A DNA stretch of 50,831 bases from a virus. This document shows, in pieces, positions 1 through 7,333 of the stretch. Under the pieces are notes generated by a model. That model saw nothing but the letters and a program-made list of their open reading frames with translations, had not been told where the DNA came from and ran no database searches. The position numbers and the translations under genes were made by a program. Numbering within the stretch: the stretch's first letter is position 1; every line of letters starts with the position of its first letter. The DNA lies in the IMG/VR virus record IMGVR_UViG_3300034109_000852, positions 1-50,831 of that record; one strand, given 5' to 3'.

Positions 1-1
1 G

Positions 2-772
2 TCACGGCGAAACACTGCTACGCACCTCCGTTTGCGGGCTGCGATTATCTACGGCCGTAGGGTATTGCGTCAAGGGGTATCCGACGAGCGACTCGCGAAT
101 ATCTCGCCTGCCGTACCTAGGCATCGGAAGCAGCGGATTTGGCGTGCATGTGTCATCCTCGATGGCAATCGCAACAAACGAAACACGCCAAAACAGTCGC
201 CGGCCGTTGAACTGCGGCCGGCGATGCACGCAGTATGGGTCGATCGCGTAGGCTACGAACGGATCGCACTGCCTGGTTGCGTCGTCCTCTGCCTGCTCTT
301 GCAGCAGCCAGTGCAGGTTGTGCCGCATCGGGTCGAAGTCGTCCGGCACGTCAAACGACTTCGCCTGCCACTCCGTGGCCGGCGAAGAGGCGCAAATGTA
401 GTTCTGCTCTGGCAGGTGCGGAACACGCATCGAAAAGCCGTCAACGTGCCAGTCGTCATCAGTCTGCGACAGCACCTCGCCGCTGCGGACCGTCACGTAG
501 ACGTACTGATTCGGAAGCCCATTCTGCTTCTGGATTCCGTCGCACGCATAGATCGCCGGCCTGAGCCAGTTCAGTTCGTGCGGTATGCGGAATCCGCCAC
601 TCTCAGGCGTTCGCACGGCCATCCGAAGTATGTACTGGTCGCGAAACTCTGGCGGGTGGATGCAGTGAAAAACAGGAACCGGATCGCTTCGCACCCAGTA
701 GCCGTCGAGGCTTAGGTTTTCAGTCGCGCGGCGGATGAAGTGGTTCGGCAGGCGCGACCGTATTGGTTTCAC
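2..772 (-). CDS. Candidate 2OG-Fe(II) dioxygenase-like protein
   Basis: A 256-residue protein starting at GTG, coupled to the preceding gene by a GTGA overlap. It has a HxD pair (WHVDGF, H109 and D111) and, about 70 residues on, a third histidine (H183) followed by arginines (R191, R192, R196) in a hydrophobic strand (LFWRVSF). That order is the metal and 2-oxoglutarate binding pattern of Fe(II)/2OG dioxygenases. If correct, it hydroxylates an unknown substrate; nucleic acid or protein are both possible. It is the last gene of the left-arm operon and its stop lies 2 bp from the window edge. Family assignment rests on motif spacing only. Confidence 0.5.
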   Translation of the reverse strand: MKPIRSRLPNHFIRRATENLSLDGYWVRSDPVPVFHCIHPPEFRDQYILRMAVRTPESGGFRIPHELNWLRPAIYACDGIQKQNGLPNQYVYVTVRSGEVLSQTDDDWHVDGFSMRVPHLPEQNYICASSPATEWQAKSFDVPDDFDPMRHNLHWLLQEQAEDDATRQCDPFVAYAIDPYCVHRRPQFNGRRLFWRVSFVAIAIEDDTCTPNPLLPMPRYGRRDIRESLVGYPLTQYPTAVDNRSPQTEVRSSVSP

Positions 773-993
773 GAAATAACCCTTACGCGGGGCTCCTCGT
801 CATCGTCGAGGAGCGTGAAATGCCGGTCTTTTATCACCGCCAGCAGTTTGCCGGCCTGCTCCTCAGTCACGATCATCGACGCATCGACGCGCACGAGGTC
901 GTTCACGGCCGCGTGGATCGACAAACTTGTGACATTCTTGAGCCCGAGGGCGTCGCAAAGCTCGCCGCCAAAGCCGTGGCTCGCTACGGCCAT
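769..993 (-). CDS. Small protein, paralogue of the gene at 19640-20104
   Basis: A 74-residue protein of unknown function. The start was placed at ATG 993 rather than the upstream GTG 1008, because this ATG overlaps the previous stop (TGATG) and the resulting N-terminus aligns with a second protein in the window. Both share the pattern LGLxNVxSLxIxAxVN followed by VTxxQ. The paralogue has a longer proline-rich tail. The shared block looks like a small self-contained domain. Nothing catalytic is visible. Confidence 0.75.
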   Translation of the reverse strand: MAVASHGFGGELCDALGLKNVTSLSIHAAVNDLVRVDASMIVTEEQAGKLLAVIKDRHFTLLDDDEEPRVRVIS

Positions 994-1241
994 CACTTCT
1001 GCCCCCACTCGCTCAAAAGCCGCAGGGACAGTCGCTCGACCTTCTTCTGGAGCTCGCGGTTCTCGCGGACGAGCCTGTCGATCTGAGCGTCGGCCGTCGC
1101 CAGGTCGAGCTCAAGCTCAGTCCGGCCATTACGGAGCCGCTCGATGCCGCGGTTCGCAGCCCGAGCCCCATCGGCGGCGCGGAGGTACATGAGCTCCCAA
1201 TAGTTCGCCCGAGCCTCCAGGCGTTCGAGTTCATCCTGCAT
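993..1241 (-). CDS. Coiled-coil protein
   Basis: An 82-residue, charge-rich protein with heptad-like leucine spacing throughout (ELERLEARANYWELMYLR, then LVRENRELQKKVERLSLRLL), predicted as one long helix or coiled coil. It overlaps its upstream neighbour's end by 11 bases and is coupled to the downstream gene by TGATG. No family recognised; probably a small oligomerising or adaptor protein. Confidence 0.7.
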   Translation of the reverse strand: MQDELERLEARANYWELMYLRAADGARAANRGIERLRNGRTELELDLATADAQIDRLVRENRELQKKVERLSLRLLSEWGQK

Positions 1242-1512
1242 TAGAGTCGGCTCCCAGGAGGAATGTTTTCCACCACGGAGCAGTCTGCTTCGCAGGCTGC
1301 TCCGGCCGGCTCTCCAGCACAGTCAGCCGCGTCGCCAGGTCGCCAACCAGATACAGCAGGCCGTTGATGTCCTTCGCCAGCGAGGCGACGGATGAGTTCA
1401 GGCGAGTGATTTCCAGAGCGTTCAACTTCGTCTCGTTGTGCAGGAAATCGACGTTGGCCGTCACCTCGATCTGGCCGAGACTCTTTTTCGCAGCCGGTTT
1501 CTTCTTGCTCAC
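1231..1512 (-). CDS. Hypothetical protein, lysine-rich N-terminus
   Basis: A 93-residue protein. The start is taken as GTG 1512, which forms a GTGA overlap with the upstream stop; the open frame extends further upstream but that part is low-complexity shadow coding. After a basic KKKPAAKK stretch comes a helical middle with regular leucines (NALEITRLNSSVASLAKDI) and a C-terminal PWWKTFLLG segment. It could be a small structural or membrane-touching protein. Function unknown. Confidence 0.65.
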   Translation of the reverse strand: MSKKKPAAKKSLGQIEVTANVDFLHNETKLNALEITRLNSSVASLAKDINGLLYLVGDLATRLTVLESRPEQPAKQTAPWWKTFLLGADSNAG

Positions 1513-1703
1513 GTTCGCACCTCGTGGTATTTCGACTCTTTTATCGCCGTTATCTCGGCCTGTAGAGTTTCTATTGTCGCCGCGGCTTCGTCCAGTGCTT
1601 TTTTCTGGGCGGCCTGCCACTCCAGTGCCTCACCGAGCCGGCCGACGAGGTCTGTGCCCATGTGAAAAGAGGCGATCTCCCGAAGCCGTTCAGGTGTTAT
1701 CAC
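1509..1703 (-). CDS. Hypothetical small helical protein
   Basis: A 64-residue protein with a GTG start 6 nt downstream of a good AGGAGG ribosome site. An in-frame ATG two codons earlier overlaps that site and is less likely. The C-terminal half is alanine- and glutamate-rich helix (ALDEAAATIETLQAEITAI). It overlaps the end of the upstream gene by 14 bases in another frame. Unrecognised. Confidence 0.65.
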   Translation of the reverse strand: MITPERLREIASFHMGTDLVGRLGEALEWQAAQKKALDEAAATIETLQAEITAIKESKYHEVRT

Positions 1704-1923
1704 TGTCATCCTCCTCTGCAATGTAGCCGGCGACGAATCGACGAAGCGCGTTGCTGTAGACAGCCACCGACTCCTTGAGCAAATACGATGCCGTCGCCAG
1801 CCCGGTTGCGCCGACCTGCTTTGCCATCGCAGCCTGCACCTCCATCGCGTCGGTGACGTCTCGGAGGCCGTTCTGCATCGCAAACAGACGCCGCACGATC
1901 TCGGCTTTGTCTTCCGCGTTCAT
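1690..1923 (-). CDS. Hypothetical helical protein
   Basis: A 77-residue protein with an ATG start in an ATGA overlap with the GP88-like gene upstream. It is mostly helical, with an acidic tail (EEDDSDNT). No known domain. Tight coupling to both neighbours places it in the same operon. Confidence 0.7.
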   Translation of the reverse strand: MNAEDKAEIVRRLFAMQNGLRDVTDAMEVQAAMAKQVGATGLATASYLLKESVAVYSNALRRFVAGYIAEEDDSDNT

Positions 1924-2660
1924 ATTCGTCCACTCAGGATCGGGAGCAGTTCCTTGGCTCGGCTGGCCGCGGAGCCGTCAAAGCATCGCCGGCACCGACC
2001 GCACGTCCCGGCGATGTCGTCGGCCGCGTTCAGCGGGCAGTCGTCGCCGTTCAGCGGCTCGTCAGCCGGATCGTAACCGTCGTAGAACACGACCGGCGCC
2101 AGGCTCTTCTCTGGCTTCTCGCCAGCATCGCACTGGTAGCTCCAGAACCAGTTGCCGCGGTACTCCCGCATGGCGGCGGCCCGAGTCCACGAGTGCTGGT
2201 CGAGGCTAAAATGGACGAACACGTTCGCCGCCGGCTCGATGTTCACGGCGTGCTGCGGCAGCCTCGTGACCACCCACTGCGGAATGTCCGGCATGAGCGG
2301 CGCCGCATAGTTGATGCACTCCACCGACTGCGCAAACAGGTCGCCCCCGCCGTTCCAGCGGACGAAATCGAGTTGCATCCTAGTCGCCCATTTTGCGACG
2401 ACGGATGCAACTCTCTTCGGATCAGCGACCGTCGCGTTATACAACCGCCACTGTTTCTTCAGGCTCGCCGGCCACGTCGCCGGCCCGCACATGAAATAGC
2501 AGGTATCCACGCACACCTTCGTCGGCGTGCAGGTGGCCGCGATCGGGTAGTTCAGGCTGTGGCCTGTGACCTTATTCGTCGAGAACGGGTTCTCGTCGTC
2601 TCCGAGAAGCTCGACAGTCTCGGCCGCGGCGGTCTTGGCCTGGAGGGCGTGAAACTTCAT
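1920..2660 (-). CDS. GP88-like family protein (copy 1)
   Basis: A 246-residue protein beginning at ATG 2660 in an ATGA overlap with the GNAT gene. The N-terminal part has a cysteine cluster (CTPTKVCVDTCYFMC), the middle a strand with FVRWNGGGDLF and a later PDIPQWVVTRLPQH, and the C-terminus a Cx12-type cluster ending CGRCRRCF. This order, cysteine-rich entry, central (D/G)GD(L/F) strand, PDI strand, terminal cysteines, matches the phage GP88 family, whose biochemical role is not established to my knowledge. A second member lies at 49721-50653. Metal or Fe-S binding by the cysteines is likely. Confidence 0.6.
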   Translation of the reverse strand: MKFHALQAKTAAAETVELLGDDENPFSTNKVTGHSLNYPIAATCTPTKVCVDTCYFMCGPATWPASLKKQWRLYNATVADPKRVASVVAKWATRMQLDFVRWNGGGDLFAQSVECINYAAPLMPDIPQWVVTRLPQHAVNIEPAANVFVHFSLDQHSWTRAAAMREYRGNWFWSYQCDAGEKPEKSLAPVVFYDGYDPADEPLNGDDCPLNAADDIAGTCGRCRRCFDGSAASRAKELLPILSGRI

Positions 2661-3127
2661 TTCACCTCCCGCCACTGGTTCTCGGCGAGCTCGAAGAGCA
2701 CCGGCGTAAAACCAGCCCTCGACGCCACAAGGAGCATCTGCGGGCGGAACACGGCGACGAACGCCGTCGGAATCACGCCAGAAGCCCGCAGGCCGTTGGC
2801 GGCGAACGACGCCACGCCACGGCCTCGCCACTCCGGCCGGACGAATGATTCGAGCGTGTCCCACACGAGATGGGAGGATTTATCCTCCCATCTCTCTGTG
2901 CGGCTCCACCCAATGATCTCCCCCTGGTCATACACCAGAGCAATCGTCCCGTCGGCCGTAAGCTGAGACGCCAGCGTCCGCTGGAAATCACTGCCGTCGC
3001 GGGTTGCGTGGGAAATGAGAAAGCATCGCGTCGTCGCGTCGATGTTGCAGGTCGGCACGACCTCGCACATGAACGTGTCGAGCCGCTTGATCGACCAGCC
3101 GGCTGGGAGGACTGTGGTGGAGTTCAC
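2657..3127 (-). CDS. GNAT-family N-acetyltransferase
   Basis: A 156-residue protein with a GTG start in a GTGA overlap. The central EGEIIGWSR-like strand followed by FVRPEWRGRGVASFAANGL is the acetyl-CoA pyrophosphate-binding motif A (R/Q-x-x-G-x-G/A) of GNAT enzymes. The later AFVAVFRPQM strand and RAGFTPV match the C-terminal GNAT elements. It would transfer an acyl group from CoA to an amine of an unknown host or phage target. Neighbouring modification-type genes (GP88, methyltransferase, PAPS-reductase-like) suggest a nucleic-acid or protein modification context. Confidence 0.8.
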   Translation of the reverse strand: MNSTTVLPAGWSIKRLDTFMCEVVPTCNIDATTRCFLISHATRDGSDFQRTLASQLTADGTIALVYDQGEIIGWSRTERWEDKSSHLVWDTLESFVRPEWRGRGVASFAANGLRASGVIPTAFVAVFRPQMLLVASRAGFTPVLFELAENQWREVK

Positions 3128-3381
3128 TGGCAGAACCTCTTCACAAACAGCGGCGTGTTCTCGCCCACGTAGCAGCAGAGCGTGTTGAACGACAGGTACT
3201 CGTCGGCCTCCTCATGCGTCATGCCGTCGCGCTCGACGAGAATCTCGACGCACTTATCGACGTCATAGACGACGACGTGCGGATGATGCGTTGACACCGT
3301 GTAGCCGATGATCGCATCGTCGAATCCGTCGGCAGTCAGAGCCTCTGGATTCACCTCCACGATTTCTTCGTGAATGCTCAC
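3124..3381 (-). CDS. Conserved phage-type hypothetical protein
   Basis: An 85-residue acidic protein with a GTG start in a GTGA overlap. It contains DAIIGYTV, a hydrophobic strand VVVYDVDKCVEILVERDGM and a CCYVGENTPLFV end. The type recurs in phages as a small uncharacterised protein. No catalytic residues are evident. Confidence 0.75.
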   Translation of the reverse strand: MSIHEEIVEVNPEALTADGFDDAIIGYTVSTHHPHVVVYDVDKCVEILVERDGMTHEEADEYLSFNTLCCYVGENTPLFVKRFCQ

Positions 3382-3569
3382 TCAGCACCCCCATTCGCCG
3401 CCTCGGCGCGTTCCTTGACAAGCGCCTGCTGCTCAAGGCGAAACATGAGGTCGCGGATCACGCGGGCAATGCCGGCGTAAACAGGCACGTAATCGCCGAC
3501 GCCGAACTTCGCGAGGTAGTCGCAGAAGAGGAGGGCGTCGGCTGGCGTTTCAATGGAGTCGTCAATCAT
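3378..3569 (-). CDS. Hypothetical small acidic protein
   Basis: A 63-residue protein, ATG start in an ATGA overlap with the methyltransferase stop, and GTGA coupling to the next gene. Predicted helical (PADALLFCDYLAKFG, then RDLMFRLEQQALVKERAEA). Unrecognised; its position in an unbroken chain of overlapping genes supports it being real. Confidence 0.7.
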   Translation of the reverse strand: MIDDSIETPADALLFCDYLAKFGVGDYVPVYAGIARVIRDLMFRLEQQALVKERAEAANGGAE

Positions 3570-4288
3570 GCAGCAACCCTCTTCCTCGCAATGGAGGCGT
3601 ACTCAGGATTCAACTCTATACCCGTAGCCTTACGGCCCATTTGCTTCGCGACGGCCAGCGTTGTGCCGGAGCCGGCGAACGGATCGAGGACGACGTCGCC
3701 TGGATTCGACGAGACGCCGATGATGCGGGCGACGAGCTCGCTCGGAAGCTGCGTCGGGACTCCAGCCACCCGCTCCTTGAACGTGCCGCAGACACGATTG
3801 ATCTGCCAGACGTCGCCCATGACCTTGCCGCCGGGGGCGGCGCGGCGGTCGCCGTACTTCGTCTGCCGGTCGCTCGGCACGGTCACAGCCTCGCGGTTGA
3901 ACGTGAAATTCCTATCGTCCTTGACCGCGTAGTAGATCGGCCGGCTCGTGCGGGCGAACTTCCGCTGGCACTGCACGCCGAAGGTTTCGTGCCAGGTGAT
4001 CCGATTGCGGACCGAGAAACCCTGAAGTCGCAGAGAAATGTCGATCTCAGCGCCGTGCTCCTGTCCGCTGATGATCCAGATCGAACCTTGCGGCTTGAGG
4101 ACATGGTCGCACAGCCAAATCCATTGCCTGCACCACTGCCAGTAGTCCACCCGGCGATCGGCCTTCTTGCCACTGCCGTAGTCGATGCCGATGTTATACG
4201 GGGGATCGGTCAAGACGAGATCGACGCTCTCGCGAGGCAGCGCTGCGAGGACTTCGCAGCAGTCGCCGACGTGAATGGTGCAGGTCAC
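3566..4288 (-). CDS. DNA methyltransferase, DPPY class, beta order
   Basis: A 240-residue AdoMet-dependent DNA methyltransferase. Catalytic motif IV is TDPPYNIG (D28-Y31) and the AdoMet-binding motif I DPFAGSGTT (about 202-210) lies C-terminal to it, giving the beta-group order typical of N6-adenine (less often N4-cytosine) enzymes. A TGIELNPEY strand follows motif I. No restriction endonuclease gene is adjacent, so it is an orphan, probably protecting phage DNA from host restriction or altering regulation. Start is GTG in a GTGA overlap. Confidence 0.93.
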   Translation of the reverse strand: MTCTIHVGDCCEVLAALPRESVDLVLTDPPYNIGIDYGSGKKADRRVDYWQWCRQWIWLCDHVLKPQGSIWIISGQEHGAEIDISLRLQGFSVRNRITWHETFGVQCQRKFARTSRPIYYAVKDDRNFTFNREAVTVPSDRQTKYGDRRAAPGGKVMGDVWQINRVCGTFKERVAGVPTQLPSELVARIIGVSSNPGDVVLDPFAGSGTTLAVAKQMGRKATGIELNPEYASIARKRVAA

Positions 4289-4533
4289 AGCTTCACCCCA
4301 TACACCTTCTCGATCTCACGCTTCACTTCATCCCGCATCCGCTCCCAGCCAACCATCGCGGCCGCCATAACGACCTCGCGATCGTCGCCGTGGCCGAGCT
4401 TGTCGAGCAGTGTCACGAGGCTCTGCACAGTCCGCGTCAGCCGAAGGATGCGGCGCTCCTGCGCGTCGAGGCGACGACGCAGGCGGGCGTTGCCGCGAAC
4501 CTGGCCTCGTAGCTCTTGGAGGTACGTTTTCAT
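4285..4533 (-). CDS. Basic coiled-coil hypothetical protein
   Basis: An 82-residue, arginine- and lysine-rich helical protein (RLRRRLDAQERRILRLTRTV) with an ATG start. Its stop couples to the methyltransferase by GTGA. It may bind nucleic acid or an acidic partner. A tRNA-like sequence sits immediately upstream (about 4541-4628). Confidence 0.65.
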   Translation of the reverse strand: MKTYLQELRGQVRGNARLRRRLDAQERRILRLTRTVQSLVTLLDKLGHGDDREVVMAAAMVGWERMRDEVKREIEKVYGVKL

Positions 4534-4540
4534 TGATAAG

Positions 4541-4628
4541 GCGCCTTGCCCGAGTCGAACGGGGTCTTCCCTTTTGGGGACGTTTTGCCGTCTCCGGTGG
4601 CTGCCGCCGGATGCAAACTATGGGGCGC
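4541..4628 (-). other. Degenerate tRNA-like element in an intergenic gap
   Basis: On the minus strand the 88-nt gap between two genes ends in a T-arm-like hairpin (CCCG-TTCGACT-CGGG) followed by AAGGCGC. GGCGC can pair with GCGCC at the 5' edge, and a TCCC-CAAAA-GGGA hairpin sits where a class II variable arm would be. A proper D arm and T33 anticodon loop are missing, so this is not a confident tRNA gene; it may be a decayed tRNA, a tRNA mimic or chance. Confidence 0.2.
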
Positions 4629-4631
4629 GTG

Positions 4632-4907
4632 CTACAGGTCCGCGTCTTCCAGATCGTCGTCGTCGCAAAGCAACTCCAGAACCCGATCAAGCTTCATGTC
4701 GATCTGCTCGACAGTCTCAAAGAGCGTCGGCTGCGCCTTCGCCTCGTTGCGGACGTGATCGACATACGCCCAGCCGTCGGCCTTCCGAACGAACCACTTG
4801 TCGTCCTGAATCGAGAAGTAGCCGTTGATGGCTCCGTCTTCGATGCCTTGCTTGACCGTTGACGACCACGCATTGAACGTGTCTATGGATACGATTTCAC
4901 TCGTCAC
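4632..4907 (-). CDS. Hypothetical acidic protein
   Basis: A 91-residue protein whose start is chosen as GTG 4907. It forms a GTGA overlap with the protease stop and sits 7-8 nt after AGGAGG. The middle has aromatic-rich strands (GYFSIQDDKWFVRKADGWAYV) and the tail is a helix ending in a run of aspartates (LLCDDDDLEDADL). Function unknown. Confidence 0.7.
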   Translation of the reverse strand: MTSEIVSIDTFNAWSSTVKQGIEDGAINGYFSIQDDKWFVRKADGWAYVDHVRNEAKAQPTLFETVEQIDMKLDRVLELLCDDDDLEDADL

Positions 4908-5623
4908 TTGATGACCTCCTGAATCCATGCTGCGTACTCGCTCACGTCGGTGTGGCCGCTCTCCTCGCCCTCGCGGCTCAGGAGCGGCCCTTTGTCTCGC
5001 ATGGTCAGGCTGTTGATCCCAGCCAGTTCGCCGTTCGCGAACAGCGGGCCGCCCGAATCGCCTGGGGCAATGCAGAACTCCATCGGGCTCGACCGCCGTC
5101 TGGCATCGCAGATCATCATGTGGCGCTCGTATCGCACGATCGTGTTCGTCCCTGCCCGCAACAGACCGTCATGCTCGCCGTGGCCGCCAGACAGCCGGCC
5201 CGTCACTCCGTAGCCGGCAATGCTCACCGTCTGGCCCACGTTATGCCGTGTTTTAGCCAACGGCGGATAGAAATCCAGACCAAAACTTCTTTCCGAATGG
5301 AGGAGGGCGATGTCGTGCTCGCCGAAGCGATCGTTCCACTCAGGGTGGATGACAACCCTGTCGATGGCGTGGTCGTTCACGACGATGCCATCGACCGCGT
5401 GAACCACATGGGCAGCCGTGATTGCCCAGTGGCCGGAAATCAGCGTCGCCGTGGCTATATGCTGCCGTCCGTCGCTGGCCGTTCCTCTCAGGCGGGCCGT
5501 ATACGGCCTGAAGCCGTCGGCGTAGGCGATGTAGGCCGAGTCTGGCACAGAATCGTCCGTAGTGCCTGCGTCGGCTGGGCCGACGAGCGAAGCCATCACG
5601 GCGGCGGCAGCGAGATTCTTCAT
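4904..5623 (-). CDS. Secreted trypsin-like serine protease
   Basis: A 239-residue S1-family peptidase. The catalytic triad is complete: H72 in TAAHVV, D104 in EHDIALL and S190 in GDSGGP. The N-terminus MKNLAAAAVMASLVGPADA is a Sec-type signal peptide with likely cleavage after ADA, so the mature enzyme (about 220 residues) acts outside the cytoplasm. C172 and C184 may form a disulfide. Start ATG 5623 gives a clean signal peptide; an in-frame GTG lies five codons upstream. A secreted chymotrypsin-fold protease is unusual in phage. Possible roles are host-envelope attack at lysis, receptor or competitor modification, or prophage-conferred fitness. Confidence 0.9.
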   Translation of the reverse strand: MKNLAAAAVMASLVGPADAGTTDDSVPDSAYIAYADGFRPYTARLRGTASDGRQHIATATLISGHWAITAAHVVHAVDGIVVNDHAIDRVVIHPEWNDRFGEHDIALLHSERSFGLDFYPPLAKTRHNVGQTVSIAGYGVTGRLSGGHGEHDGLLRAGTNTIVRYERHMMICDARRRSSPMEFCIAPGDSGGPLFANGELAGINSLTMRDKGPLLSREGEESGHTDVSEYAAWIQEVIK

Positions 5624-5639
5624 AGCCTTGCCGTCCACC

Positions 5640-5810
5640 TCACTGGACGATCGTTCTGTAGGCGAGGGCGAGGAGAAGGGCCGTGAATGCGAGAATCATC
5701 GGAGCCGCCGCGTAGCAGACGACCTTCATCACGCTGTCGATCCGCCTCAGGTCTTCGGCGATCTCGGCGTCGAGGCGGCGGCGCTGCTGCTCGAAGTAGT
5801 CGTCGTTCAT
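5640..5810 (-). CDS. Small single-pass membrane protein
   Basis: A 56-residue protein with a charged helical N-terminus (EQQRRRLDAEIAEDLRRID) and one C-terminal transmembrane segment (MILAFTALLLALAYRTIV). Starts at ATG 5810, overlapping the previous small gene's stop (ATGA). Together with that gene it forms a pair of tiny membrane proteins just upstream of the secreted protease. Holin, spanin or release functions are possible but unproven. Confidence 0.65.
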   Translation of the reverse strand: MNDDYFEQQRRRLDAEIAEDLRRIDSVMKVVCYAAAPMILAFTALLLALAYRTIVQ

Positions 5811-5908
5811 CGCATATACCCAATTAGGGATACATAGGCGACGGCCCCGGCGAGGACGAGAATCGTCGCCACGTTGAGCCAGGTGTGCAGGAATGGGTCG
5901 ATGGTCAT
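5807..5908 (-). CDS. Tiny membrane protein (33 residues)
   Basis: A 33-residue gene, MTIDPFLHTWLNVATILVLA at its start, with one membrane segment (VATILVLAGAVAYVSLIGY). ATG at 5908; the stop overlaps the next ATG (ATGA), supporting translation coupling. It fills an otherwise empty 100-bp gap. Its size and single helix resemble pinholins or small phage membrane regulators. Confidence 0.6.
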   Translation of the reverse strand: MTIDPFLHTWLNVATILVLAGAVAYVSLIGYMR

Positions 5909-5910
5909 TG

Positions 5911-6765
5911 TTACACTCCGCACATGCCTTCGCACTCGTTGTCGAAATCCACGAACAGGCCCATCTGGCCTGTCTTTTGGCCTTCCGTTCGCAGGTCGGC
6001 GTCGCGAAGAGGGACGTATGACCTGTGGATGAACGAAATGCCTCTTGCGCCGTCTCCGCGAACGGCATCATCAACCTCGCACGCGCGGCGCCACCCGTCT
6101 GGGTCGTTCTCCTTCAAGTCGCGCCACTCTTCGTTTGTCTTGTACGGACAGAACACGCACGCAGACCTGGGCACAGGATGCGGAACCCTGTCCTTGAGGT
6201 ATGCCTTGCAGTCCCCTCGCGTCATCTCTAGGTCAAACAGGGGAAACTCAACCTTCCACTGCTTCGGCCTTGCCGAATACCGCTGCTTGACGCGTATGAC
6301 GCGACGCGGCTCGTCGAACGAAAGGCCCATGTGCTGAATGCACTCTGCATCCTTTGGAAGCGGCCTGCCAGGATCGACGCCGTATATTTCACGCCGAATC
6401 ACACGCTCAACAACATCAACCTTGAATTCCTTTGTGCATTGCCGCTGCCCGACGCCCTTGTTCTTTCCAGCCTCGTCCTGAACGTAGGCCGGAATTGACG
6501 AAAAGTACGTCCCGTCCCTTCGGCGGTTGCCGCGGTAGTCTGTGCCGGCGATCACGCAGTCGCCGAGCTTGCCGGCGGTCGCCCGAATGATCTTCGGGCC
6601 GCCAAGCGTCTCAAGCCACTCAAGGTGCCGATAGACATCCGCTGGCTCCTCCTGAGTGTCGGCGAAGATGGCGTAGTCAAACTTCTGCACCTCTCCGTCG
6701 ATAGCCATGAGGTACAGGGCCGTTGACTGGACGCCGGCGCCGAGATTGAGGATGTGGGTTTTCAT
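5911..6765 (-). CDS. PAPS reductase-like (PP-loop) family protein
   Basis: A 284-residue adenine nucleotide alpha hydrolase/PAPS-reductase-like protein. The N-terminal NLGAGVQSTAL is a variant PP-loop, FADTQEE is the acidic strand, GQRQCTKEFK matches the (R/K)xCTxxxK motif and CVFCPYK is the C-terminal CxxC pair typical of the phage group. ATG 6765 starts in an ATGA overlap. Relatives act in sulfate assimilation, tRNA or DNA thiolation and DndC-type DNA sulfur modification; the phage copies are mostly uncharacterised. No dnd partner genes are present. Confidence 0.85.
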   Translation of the reverse strand: MKTHILNLGAGVQSTALYLMAIDGEVQKFDYAIFADTQEEPADVYRHLEWLETLGGPKIIRATAGKLGDCVIAGTDYRGNRRRDGTYFSSIPAYVQDEAGKNKGVGQRQCTKEFKVDVVERVIRREIYGVDPGRPLPKDAECIQHMGLSFDEPRRVIRVKQRYSARPKQWKVEFPLFDLEMTRGDCKAYLKDRVPHPVPRSACVFCPYKTNEEWRDLKENDPDGWRRACEVDDAVRGDGARGISFIHRSYVPLRDADLRTEGQKTGQMGLFVDFDNECEGMCGV

Positions 6766-7127
6766 TGGTCGCACCTCGCCGAACTCCACTCCGTCTGGCC
6801 GCCGTGCTCGACAACCATGAACGAGTCTTGAGATATGCAGTCGCGTAGGGTTTGCCCCAAATCAGATGCCAGACGCAGAAGGTCGCTCCCGCCTGACGGA
6901 AACCGCGGGTAGTTCCTGAAGCCGATTACGAATCCGGCCTCCTCGCCGCCTCGGTAGATGTACGTCGTTGGCGTCACCGTCACGCAGCACGGCCTGCCCT
7001 TGCAAAACCGGCGGATGACCTGCTTGGCGTGCTCAATGTCTCCGGCCATGAATAGCTCGACGATGCTGGTTGGCTCCGCTTTAGAGCCGCCGCCGAGCCG
7101 CGTCGATTCTCCGTAGACGTCACTCAT
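6762..7127 (-). CDS. Hypothetical phage protein
   Basis: A 121-residue protein with ATG in an ATGA overlap. It has the central strand GFVIGFRNYPRFPSGGSDLL and a C-terminal SFMVVEHGGQTEW. Two adjacent cysteines lie in RPCCVTV. I do not recognise a family. It is translationally coupled to the PAPS-reductase-like gene. Confidence 0.75.
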   Translation of the reverse strand: MSDVYGESTRLGGGSKAEPTSIVELFMAGDIEHAKQVIRRFCKGRPCCVTVTPTTYIYRGGEEAGFVIGFRNYPRFPSGGSDLLRLASDLGQTLRDCISQDSFMVVEHGGQTEWSSARCDQ

Positions 7128-7333
7128 TTAGCACCCAGTAGCTTGCTGATCTCTTCCGTGCTGATCTGCCGCTGTTTCGGCCTCGTCGCGTCCATGTACT
7201 CGGTAAACACATGGCCCGCGAAGTACACCGCCGTCTTCGCATCCTCCGCAACGAGGCCGGCAGGATTGCCGGCCATCGCTGCGGCGATGCTGACTGTGAG
7301 TTGCCACAGACGCTCCTCGTTGTCGCGCATCAT
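7124..7333 (-). CDS. Hypothetical small protein
   Basis: A 69-residue protein. The start is ATG 7333 (an ATGATG pair), overlapping the preceding stop. The middle is alanine-rich helix (LTVSIAAAMAGN, then AEDAKTAVYFAGHVFTEYM) but polar enough to be soluble. Unrecognised. Confidence 0.7.
   Translation of the reverse strand: MMRDNEERLWQLTVSIAAAMAGNPAGLVAEDAKTAVYFAGHVFTEYMDATRPKQRQISTEEISKLLGAK

Noticed and set aside
3641-4828. 395-residue plus-strand open frame over the methyltransferase
   Set aside because: Antisense to the methyltransferase, with no ribosome site or domain; a GC-driven shadow.
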